Shown piece by piece: positions 1 through 9,282 of a stretch of 64,000 nt of DNA. The stretch spans positions 4,099,501-4,163,500 of the forward strand of contig NC_135245.1 of NCBI RefSeq assembly GCF_947623445.1. Reading direction: 5' to 3'. Made by a program: the position numbers and the translations under genes. The notes beneath the pieces are model-generated. The model was not told the DNA's origin and did no database searches. It was given only the letters and a program-made list of their open reading frames with translations. Positions within the stretch are counted from its first letter, which is position 1. Each line of letters begins with the position of its first letter. The stretch comes from Clavelina lepadiformis. Its lineage: Eukaryota; Chordata; Ascidiacea; Aplousobranchia; Clavelinidae.

Positions 1-345
1 ACATGGGTGCTTCTTCAACAGAGTTCAAACTATCCCGAACCGATTTCTTGATGAGGGACACGCTGGCACTAGTATCTACCAAGGCACGTATTACTTTATC
101 CCGGAAAATTACCGTCACAAAACTATACAAATCTGCACTCGCATTCTATTCCGCAATAACGACTTTTTTAGTCATCGAAGAAATTTCTATCGAACCGTTT
201 ACCTGCTTGAGTTCTCGTCGGCCATCGTGACTGCTGTAAATGGAAAAATCAAGATTGTGTCTACATAGTCGCCGAAACTCCCTGAAAAGTTGCCTTACCA
301 AACCGCATACAAAACGCTTATAATGGCGTCTCATCTTGGAAAATC
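1..345 (-). mobile_element. Gypsy-type retroelement remnant: protease and gag zinc-knuckle region
   Basis: The minus strand of about 1-135 reads as part of a retropepsin-like domain. It is the same sequence as 28298-28432, where the conserved protease motif reads ALVDTSAS (normally LVDTGAS). About 230-345 on the minus strand matches the zinc-knuckle segment seen more completely near 63180-63260, but its cysteines are mostly lost. The element is cut by the window edge. Compared with 10380-11760, the rest of gag is missing: the sequence passes from the zinc-knuckle piece straight into the block that starts near 360. The same deletion is seen at 28640, so it predates the A/C duplication. Confidence 0.65.
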
Positions 346-397
346 CTCGGTTAAACAATGTAAGAGGAGTTATTGACGTACTTGTACAGTAAAAGCG

Positions 398-1503
398 ATG
401 ATTAAAACTTGTTTAAAGCGGACTCGTGTAACACAACGAGAACGAAGGTTTTCACTCTGGGCCCGTAAGTCTAGAATGCCCCCTCGAGCAATGTTTTGCA
501 TCAAAGGAAAATCCAATTACACAACAATGCCTGCAAGCTACCAATCGCGAAAAGACGCCTATAACACCTTTGTGGTCAACTCTATCGAAGCGTTAAGCGA
601 CAAATTACATAAAAATCCACAAAGTTACAATACTGTGCACAAAAGAAATCAGTGTACGATAAAAACGTAAAAATACCAGAAAAAACCGAAGTTCGAGAGA
701 AAGAAAACACAGATAACAAAAACAATTACAAGTGCAAATATTTTGCCACAACTGGATTGGGATATCGCTCTAGGTTTGCTGTTGCAATGAAAGATGATGC
801 TTTTACGTCAAGTTATCAAGACTTTCTCGGTAATTTTCGTGACACAATGTTAAAATCGCGGTGGGCAACCGTTTGAGCATGACGACCGACTTAAAAGCAA
901 ACTGATGGGTTGCAATCGACCTATGGTCTATGGATCACTAAACACATCTTTTTTTGCTGTAATCATACATCTGTGAGTTGTTAAGTCAGTGTATTAGTCA
1001 TAAACCGCTTTCTAACGGTGGGGTCTAAAGAAGCCAAATTTTTACAAAAAGTACATTTTGATACTGGACAAATTATAACCTTCATCGATTTTCGCTTAAC
1101 TACTGAAGCGCTACGCCAAGGGTAAAAAATTATCCTACACCCTTTCTCGTAACCCACTTTTTCAAGAGAAGATAGAAAAGTGCGCATGCTGCACCTACAC
1201 TAAATTATGCTTGACCAAAATGGTTGAACAAATTTTGATTATTTCACTTAAGAATAAGATTCATTAATTTTGATGATTAAAACATATTTAAAAAGACAAA
1301 GCATTTTTTTGTACTCTGCAAGCGTTAAATCGGACGTTTACAACCTACTGACCTACTGCAAAAGCAGAACCAACAAACAAGCCTTGTTACTGCACGTTAG
1401 CATTGACATCACACAAATGAATTATGATGTCTATGGCCAGTGCAAATATTTACAGTCTGAGCTAGCAGTGAAAGCAGGTAAGGTAAAGCTCATGTCCAAG
1501 TAA
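398..1503 (+). pseudogene. Decayed coding remnant upstream of gene A (unidentified)
   Basis: Several short open stretches on the + strand in different frames (398-670, 652-876, about 1030-1110, 1270-1503) recur at the same relative positions in units B (11810-12940), C (28695-29800) and F (51060-52155). Reading across frames gives protein-like segments, for example FDTGQIITFIDF, CCTYTKLCL and YDVYGQCKY. They are interrupted by stops and frame changes in every copy. I do not recognise the family. It looks like one old gene or element protein decaying by frameshifts, not a functional gene. It is not part of the collagen/discoidin gene, whose start is 2.5 kb downstream. Confidence 0.4.
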
Positions 1504-3635
1504 TGACGATTGCAGTTATATTTTGAACACTTTGTGAAAATATTATTTAGTAATGGTTGTGCCATTTACGATGTGCATAATGCAATACACATACGCTAAA
1601 TGTGACACAATAAAATCTTTACAATGATAATAATAATAATTACTCTGTAGAAACTAATGGTGGATTCAAAGTAGCCTACTGTACATGAACAAAAACGGTG
1701 AGAGCACTTCGCCGTAGTCATGCCTTCAACGGAGACCATCGATCGACAATTTGCAAACCATGGGCTTTAAAAATTGACTCAGAATTTTAAATCAGAGTAG
1801 GTGTATCCAGTGACGTATAGTTTACGTTGTTGCGGAAGTTGCGTTCACAGTACCACATAGACATCTAAAATTGGGTTTGACCTCAATTAATTGTATTTTT
1901 CCATGGAATATTATATATTGTTATATTTACATTATATTTGTTATAGCAGTGTATGATTTTTAGCTTTTTATTGACGTGTTTTCTCATTGGTTTGTTTGCG
2001 TGTCAATGTCACTGACCATGTTGACCGGTTAATTTATTTTGCAAATGTCACTGACAGGCGCACAGCATTTTATTTCGAGCGTGAAATAACAAATGAAATA
2101 CGGTACAGATTGGTTTATGCGGCATTAGTTAAAGCTCTAGTTAAGGTACGGTCTAGACAAAAGACCATCCAAACAAACAACCACTGCTGCAGCAGCAATG
2201 TCAAATGTGAAACTTTGCAGGGTTTTATTTTGCAGCTGGGTTAAGGTAGTTCATGAGCATTGTAACGAAACATTTGAAATTTTCCAGGAAATAATTTAGG
2301 TTTGATTCCAATATTTTGGGTTACGCAAACGTGCTTGCAATTATTTAAATTGTCAATATTCAAGAAATAATTTCCTTTATTAAGCATTTCTGCTACTACA
2401 TGGCGCCAATGTTACCTCAATTTAAGTTTATAAATGCGTTTATGGTTTGTACTTGGCAGTGAACTTTCTGGGAAACTCTAAGGCAAAAACAACTTTTAAT
2501 TCAAATCAAACTTGTTGACCACATTTAAAATGTCAACGTCAGGCAAACAACTTCCACATTTCTATGTAATTTAAACTGCAGTGGAAAATTTATTTTGTTT
2601 AAATTTATTTTGTCTCGAGTCTTTGTCATAAGAAGTGCACCAATTATGAAAAGTTTACAGAACTGTCGATATGCCAGCAAGCTGTTTAGTGACTGAGTTC
2701 CCATATATTTATTACATTTTGGTGTTATTGACATTTCACTTTTTTTTTAATTTACGACAAAAATTACCAAAACACACAGTTTGTTTTGTTCATTTGTATA
2801 GGTGAAACTTCTTTCAACAGCTGAATTCAAACGATATAAAGCAGCAATCATGACAAAATGCTTTGCAAAATAGTATTTTCTCCTATTTTTATTTCGTAAA
2901 TACAGTTTGTATTTGTAAAATAAGAATATAAAAGTCTATAAATAAATCGTCATTACATCGCTGCAACAGAATATACGCTATACGTGAGGCAAACACAAAA
3001 CCTGCAAAAACGATTAAAACATAACCCACTGCCTACTGCGTGTAGCTCAGTATTTCATTAACGTGTGATAACTTTCGTCAGCATTCCTGTTTGGTTTATC
3101 TGGTGACAGAGGATCTCAGGGTTTCGACTTTGCATAGTCTGCAGTTTAAATTTAACACCAGGTACTTAAAAGTTCTCACGTGAAAAGATTTGGTTCCAAA
3201 ATTACAGATTTCAACGATGTTGTTGGTCAGGCCAGAAACAAATATTTCCAACATACAACTTCCTCTGTGACGTATTTCTTTCAACTACTGGCGTCATTGT
3301 CAACCACCTGTTTTCGAGTAAATTGTTTTTAGCAATGTTTTGGAAAAACTGAACAAAAATAGTTAAATACCAGAGACAACGTTTTGATAAAACATTTTGA
3401 ATTTAAATTGACTTATTCGTGTTAAAATTTGGTAAATTTACACTTGAAAAATTTGCTCAATTTTTACTACAATGTTCTGCAATACTGCATGAACCTTAAA
3501 GCGGTTCTTGACAAAACATTTGAACTGACTACACCACGTGGGCTAAAAACCCTATTGTGATAAGATTTTACTACAGTTTATCTGTGATTTCTTTTTGTAA
3601 GCTAATTGCGGCTCACGGAATGAGTGCTGGATAGG

Positions 3636-3690
3636 AAAGAAAAACGAAAAGAAAAAATGAAAAGAAAAAATGAAAAAGAAAAAATAAAAA
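3636..3690 (+). repeat. Polypurine GAAAA-type low-complexity tract
   Basis: Imperfect repeats of GAAAAGAAAAAATGAAAA units. The same tract is at 31933-31987 (unit C) and 55480-55537 (unit F), and is contracted at about 15964-15992 (unit B). It lies about 400 bp before each gene start, and length differences between copies suggest replication slippage. Confidence 0.7.
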
Positions 3691-3938
3691 GGTTTTGTGC
3701 GTTGTGAGAAAAAGGATTTCCACAATTTTCAGTTCTTGCATGCTTGTGGTGTAAATTGTATTTGTGAGCGCTTTGAAGCACATAAAGACAACGTAGCATA
3801 CTTCAGCAATGCAGGTTTAAAGCGAAGATTGATGGAGGTGCTGCAAGGTTAGAGTATGAGGTTTTTAAATTATGACAAGGATTTTACCTTTAGTTGCACA
3901 AAATATACAAAAGAATGTATTCATCACTGAAGGGGACC

Positions 3939-3947
3939 TTTAAATAC
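3939..3947 (+). promoter_or_regulatory. Candidate TATA-like element of gene A
   Basis: TTTAAATAC sits about 125 bp before the start codon inside a stretch that is nearly unchanged in all four A-type units (also 16240-16248, 32236-32244, 55786-55794). The position suits a core promoter with a short 5' leader, but a TATA-like string in AT-rich DNA is weak evidence. Confidence 0.3.
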
Positions 3948-4029
3948 AGTAGCACCAAAACTATTGCACGTAGAAAATGTTTTCAGCAAATAAGTTGAGA
4001 AATTAAACCGACTGACTATAAGATTTTCG

Positions 4030-4035
4030 TCTCAG
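4030..4035 (+). promoter_or_regulatory. Conserved 3' splice-acceptor-like site just before the start codon of gene A
   Basis: A pyrimidine-containing run ending in TCTCAG lies 35 nt before the ATG of gene A. It is conserved at the same distance in B (ends 16336), C (ends 32332) and F (ends 55882). Gene E has TTTTAG ending at 46915 on its own strand, 14 nt before its ATG. No matching donor is evident nearby. It may close a 5'UTR intron or be a spliced-leader trans-splicing acceptor. Confidence 0.35.
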
Positions 4036-4070
4036 ATTTGAAGCATTAAGAGTTTGTTGCAAAATTTAAA

Positions 4071-7000
4071 ATGATTTCTCCACGTAATTTGTGGATATTG
4101 CTGATGACGTGTTCCTCGTGGAAAGGAGTTATGAGCTTGGATAGAGAAGCGTGTGTGCCAATACGATTATCGCCGAACCAGCAGGACACGTTACCAGATG
4201 TGGAAATGTTAAGAATTCAAAGAGGATTGCCTGGGAAAGCTGGAGGAATTGGGCCAGTTGGACCCCAGGGAGCTCAAGGACCCAGAGGACTTCCCGGCAC
4301 TTGTGCTTGTGATCCGAGCGAAATTGCTCAAATACATGGTAAGTTCGAAAAATTGAATTTCATATTTATTAAACAATAACTGAAGTATTTAAACCGAATA
4401 ACTTCAACTGCACGGTTATATTGATGGCAGCCCAAGAAATAACCTTGTTTGTGATAAATTAGTGTCTATATGTTAATCGAATGGAAAATCGTCATTTCTT
4501 GTTATGGGAAATGCAAATGTTTGTAGTCTTCGGATTTTGACTCGTTCAAACTATATAAGATCATGTTTAAATCTTTTCAAACCACTTTCAAAAATTAAAA
4601 AACTATATAAAAGGACTTGTGTTTTATCTCCTTAGTTTTCCTGGGAAATATAACCGCAAAGCTCGAAAGTTTGATTGCATTGCATCATTACGCTCTAAAA
4701 GGTTGGTCGTACTTTAAATATAATATTTTATAAAAATATTTTATTACTGTCGTAAGTTTCTTTTACATTTCTTTTAGACGTATTATTATAGCTAAGAGAC
4801 AAGAGTATTTTTTAAGGGTTGGAATTTATTCGTATCCTATAACCACACTTTAGTCTTTCCAATTTATTCGTTAAACGTCGCCATTTTGTTTTAACGCTTA
4901 AAGAGCTGATTAAGTGTTCACATACTCTTTGAAATTTGAAACAATTTAAAAGAGCATCACCTATATTCCTCACTGTATTATGGCTTATTTCCTACCATGA
5001 TATCATTTGTGGCTTTTTATCGTTTTTATTGCCAAGTTAAAATACATAATGGAAATATATTTAGTCGATCAATGCGACCACATGCCATGTAAAAATGGAG
5101 GAACTTGTATCAACGATGGAAACTCGTATATATGCAACTGCACTGATGGATATGAGGGAAATGACTGCTCCATAAGTAAAACGTTTTCGCAATAATAATA
5201 TTAAAAAATTTATTTGAATTGACTTTAGTGATACTTTTGGTGACGACGCAATGGTGGTAAAAATTGTTTCCAATTTATTTGTATAGCTTGATTTATAAAA
5301 AATTGCATTATTTTGCGCAGGAATCCAGTGCGTGGTGCCGTCGGCGCCCAACAACGGAACGATCTCTCGAGAAAGTGGTCAGCTGGTTTCTTATAAGGAA
5401 AACATTACATACAGATGCAACGATAGACACGTGGTGGCGTATGAAGTGAAGAATTTTCTAGTTTCAACTTGTCAGAAAACTAAACAATGGACAAAAGATA
5501 CTCCAGTGTGCGTGGGTAGGTCTTTTAACTGACTTTAAATATTTTTTTATAAACAACAAGTCTAAATTTTGCATCTGTTTTTTTCTAAACTTGTTAAAAT
5601 TTTCAGTTGATGATTGTAATCCCGACTCATGCTCTGGAAGAGGAACTTGCATAAATCAAATCGGCCGAACAATTTGTGAATGTGATGAAGGATACGAAGG
5701 AAGCGTTTGTTCAGTTCAAAGTGAACTTTCTTGAAACAAACTCGGCGATTATTGCAATAAATTCAAAGAATATTGTGATTATGACGTAATGGTGAGCTCA
5801 ATCAACTCGAATCACTCATAATAGAAAGTGTTTGTAGATAATCCGTGTGATCTATCTCCATGCGGTCAAAAAGGAGTTTGCGTGTGGGAAAAAGATATGA
5901 ACTACAACTGCCGATGTCTCGCTGGATATCATGGAAAAAACTGCGAGACATTTATCGGTTTGTAAATTTCCTTCAAATAAATAAAAGCCGAGATATGGGT
6001 TCGGTGATTTTCGTTTTAAAAAAATTCAAACTTAAGATTTTTTATTATGCGCTAGTCGGATATGCTTTTTCAAAATTATTTAGTAAGAACTATTATATTT
6101 ATATTGATTTTTACAACCATTTAGATTATAGCTTTATTTAACTCATGCTTAACTCATTTTTGTAATTTCAGCAAGTGATTGTGTACGAGCTGTTGGTATA
6201 GAGGACGGCAGGGTAGGAAATAACGATATTATCGCCTCACGGTCACATAGCATAGCAAGTTACCCACCGCATAAAGCCCGATTGAGACAACCTTCAAGTT
6301 GGCTGTCACCCCATCCACGTAAATGAGCAACCAGATGAAGTTTTCATTGTGACTTGACAAACTGCCGCAGTTACCAAATGTTGTTTCAATAATTTTGTTT
6401 CCGAACACAGAAATATATTAAATATTGTTCGAAAATTTTGCTTTGACATTTATGCATTTTATACGTTTTTATTAAAAATCTTTTACTTTAATTCGACATA
6501 TATACGAGGAGAATGATTTACCCACATTTTTCTTTATAGTTTTCTTACTTGTTTGTTAGCTCAGCGAGATGACTGGCTTCAAGTGGATTTAAAAACATCT
6601 ACCACTGTCGTCGCTGTTGCAACTCAAGGTCATTCAAATGGTGCATATTGGACGACAAGTTACAAAATAGCGCATGGCTTCACCGAGAACGATTTGCAGA
6701 TTATACAAAACAATCAAGGACAAGATTTGGTAAGTTCATTCTTGTGGTTGCTAAATAATTGTTTCAGAGAGTTGATCGCAACAAAAACTAAATTACGTAA
6801 GCACCCATGCATGACTAAGCTAACTGTTAGTGTTCATGAAATGTTACGCGAATGGAACAGAGGCAATCTAGCATTTCTGAATCGTTCATTGAAACTACGG
6901 TAGCAATTTCAACCATTAGCGTCTTAAAAGTATTATATAAGAATTCCAAGTTGATGTTTTGCAAACTTTTGTACGTATCAATTTTATCCAGTTAAATTTA

Positions 7001-7162
7001 TTAGTGAGCATTTTCCTGCAGATTTTTCAAGGTAACCGGGACTACAATAGCGTCGTTAGAAACAATTTTCCGGTTCCAGTGACCGCAAGATATTTCCGAA
7101 TCCTTGTACAAACCTGGAATGGTTATTACGCACCTCTACGAGTAGAATACTATACCTGTTAA
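4071..7162 (+). CDS. Gene A: secreted collagen-EGF-CCP-EGF-EGF-F5/8C (discoidin) protein, 9 exons
   Basis: Exons by hand: 4071-4338, 4636-4701, 5065-5175, 5321-5515, 5607-5720, 5838-5957, 6172-6318, 6560-6729, 7022-7162; total 1332 nt, 443 aa, no stop. All introns are GT-AG. Exon 1 gives a signal peptide (hydrophobic core [10 protein letters not shown]), eight Gly-X-Y triplets and a CACDPS motif that may form interchain disulfides. Exon 2 is a 22-residue neck ([18 protein letters not shown]). Exon 3 is a six-Cys EGF, exon 4 a sushi domain (four Cys and a Trp), exons 5 and 6 are six-Cys EGFs, and exons 7-9 form an F5/8C domain with [22 protein letters not shown] and a final LRVEYYTC. All domain exons up to the split discoidin domain have phase-1 borders. 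The start is the first ATG after an in-frame stop, with a plausible signal peptide. A secreted oligomeric lectin-like recognition protein is inferred from the layout. It is one of the intact copies. Confidence 0.88.
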
Positions 7163-7264
7163 AGAAACCTTTCCTCTATTTACCATGTAAATTATTTTTC
7201 CATCTCATAATTCGAATTAATCACGAGCAAATTTTTTACTGTATGGAACAATTAACATACAAAT

Positions 7265-7270
7265 AATAAA
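7265..7270 (+). terminator. Polyadenylation signal of gene A
   Basis: AATAAA about 103 nt after the stop codon. It is also present at the matching place in gene C (35625-35630) but is altered in genes B and F. Confidence 0.5.
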
Positions 7271-7690
7271 CATGCTAGCTCATGATATTGTGTTATGTGA
7301 GCATGCAGTGCAAACGGTAGATTTAAGTGGTTGTGAGTATATAGCTGCATATGTCCAGGACAATATTAAGGGAGTTGAGTTGTTTTGTAACTTCTGAATC
7401 TGTAACAAAGTTATCAAGGAATGGGCCACGCGGCTAAAGCGTAAACAAATTGACAAATATTTAAAGGACATAAAATTGGGAAAACGCAGTACTCTTAAAA
7501 TTAACATGTCTTGAGAAACCTTGTCTGCAAAATGTTAGAGAAATTAAGCTTGATAAATTAATGATATCAAATTTCCTCCTGTGTGTGCGCATAGACCTCA
7601 CTGCAGCGGTGGCTTTAGGTTTGGTTGGGAAGACAAAATTTTTTTCTGAAGATTTTAGAAAGTTGCAACCATATTGCAACAAAACATTTC
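7271..7690 (+). pseudogene. Decayed coding remnant downstream of gene A (unidentified)
   Basis: A + strand reading frame gives protein-like text (GCEYIAAYVQ, then LKRKQIDKYLKDIKLGKR) broken by stops and a frame change. The same remnant follows genes B (20270-20680), C (35635-36137) and F (59175-59480); its longest open piece is the 100-codon frame at 35835-36137 in unit C. I cannot name the family. It lies between the gene's polyadenylation signal and the gypsy remnant, so it travels with the repeat unit. Confidence 0.35.
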
Positions 7691-8586
7691 CATGTTTAAC
7701 AAGTTAAGCTAAATAATACCTCGTATATTTGAGAATTCAATTTGTACAAACATAGAAAAAATATTTCGTAATTTCTCACTTTCCGTAAATTAGTATCGCC
7801 TTACTCGGTTTCCTCTTTCCGTAAATTAGTGTTGTTTTGGTCTTGGCATGATGTTTTAAATCACGTGACCGTTTAAGCATTATTAAAAAGTTTGTTTCCA
7901 AGCAAATAGCAGCGGAAAAGCTTTGAAGCATAAACAATCGCCAACAATTCATTTCTGGTCGTAGAATAGTTCCGTTCGCCTTTAAGGATCGATTGTCATA
8001 ACTCATAAGCAAACATTTGTGCGCCGCCATCAACTTCCTGAGATAAGATTCAACCAACGGCGACACTGAAGCGTCGGTGTCGAAAATAAAAGCTTTATTA
8101 AAATCGGGGTAGCTTGAAACAGGTGAGCTTATTAAAACACGTTCTGGCACTCGCCGGTCCAGAAACACGTTTTTCCTATATCAGTAAGTTTATGTAGAGA
8201 TGCTGCAATTAGTGCATAAAGTCTTGAATGAATTTTCTATAGTAAGAAGTCAATCCAACAAAACGTCTAACGTGCACGACGGACAGCGGAATTGGCCACT
8301 CCGTTACAACGCGAGCCTTGTCTGGATCGCATTTTATGCCCTATTGGGACACCACGTGATCAAAAAATGTGAACCTTGAAGTAAAACAACGCACATTTCG
8401 TAGGCTTAAGAGTGAAGCGCGCAACTTTAAACCGCTCCAGAATTAATTCAGCCTATCCAGGTGTTCTTCAAACGTACAACCATACACAATTATGTCATCG
8501 AAATTAGTTAAGACGCCGTTCCCCTCCACGCCATTATTCGCATAAGGCACTGAAAAATGGTAGTAGAGTTATTCACCCCCTTAGGC

Positions 8587-9282
8587 CAAGACTTCTCAAA
8601 CCTTTTGGTTCTGCGACCTCATTATAGAAACGAATTTCTATGCGACCCCTTAAGGCAGGGGTTCCCAACCGGTGGTACGCGTACCACTAGTGGTACGCGG
8701 GAGCTTTTCAGGTGGTACGCGAGCAGCTCTCCGTTGCATGCGATATACAGCATAGTAGTATAACAATTTAATTTTGAGTTGCTAAAATATGCGAACAACA
8801 CTTTTATTTCTTTCCGTACTAAATTCTCTGCACTCAGTAAGCTACTTTTGTCGATCTTGCTCCCTGCTGTCATTGTTATTAATACAATGCTGCTGTGCGA
8901 ATACTGGATCAAATTAGTTGTTTTGAAAATAGTGGTACGTGTTGACAATCCGTGGTGGCTAAGTGGTACGAGAACATAAAAAGGTTGGGAACCCCTGCCT
9001 TAAGGGGTAGCCTACATGTTAAAGATATTAAGACAATAAACGCCCAATTACAAATCTCATGTGGTATTTTGTCTCTAGCAAAATCATACAAGTGCACACA
9101 ATCCACCGAAGTACAGTGACTGTAGCCTGCAGTAATAAAAGAATCTCGTAATGGAAACAGTAAAGCGAATAAAAAATTGACAAAAAACAATTCAATTTTT
9201 AAAAATTGAATTCGTTTCCCGACACCAAAATTACATTTTGTGACTCCAAACGCGGTCGCGACCCACAGTTTGAGAAGCTCTG
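8587..9282. mobile_element. hAT-like non-autonomous element interrupted by a second one
   Basis: Ends are inverted: CAAGACTTCTCAAAC at the left and the complement of CAGAGCTTCTCAAAC at the right. The flanks are an 8-bp near-duplication, CCTTAGGC (8579-8586) and CCGTAAGC (9283-9290). The uninterrupted relative is at 61358-61703 (346 bp), and the empty site CCGTTAGC is at 38189-38196. The length (696) equals 346 plus the 342-bp insert plus its 8-bp target duplication. No coding capacity. Confidence 0.75.
8656..8997. mobile_element. hAT-like MITE nested inside the preceding element
   Basis: 342 bp with inverted ends CAGGGGTTCCCAACC and GGTTGGGAACCCCTG, flanked by a perfect 8-bp duplication CCTTAAGG (8648-8655 and 8998-9005). 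The uninterrupted site is seen around 61416-61430. Near the left end are palindromes built on GTGGTACGCGTACCAC. The end sequence and 8-bp duplication are typical of the hAT superfamily. No transposase is encoded. Confidence 0.85.

Larger units (their letters stand above)
1504..4070 (+). other. Noncoding upstream region of gene A
   Basis: No credible coding exon is seen. The stretch is conserved upstream of all four A-type genes but in rearranged forms: single here and in unit C, internally duplicated in B and F. It holds a polypurine tract (about 3636-3690), a TATA-like TTTAAATAC (3939-3947) and a splice-acceptor-like TCTCAG ending at 4035. A short ORF at 1987-2244 is kept in several copies but varies in length without frame constraint and is not accepted as a gene. 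Confidence 0.5.

Noticed and set aside
1987..2244. 85-codon ORF repeated in several units
   Set aside because: Its length and end change freely between copies through indels that ignore the frame. There is no domain and it sits in the noncoding upstream block.
3602..3799. Minus-strand ORF rich in Phe and Ser upstream of the genes
   Set aside because: It translates the complement of the polypurine tract, so the composition is due to low complexity.
5061..5354. 97-codon minus-strand ORF conserved in units A, B and C
   Set aside because: It is the opposite strand of the EGF and CCP exons and the intron between them. Conservation is explained by the gene.
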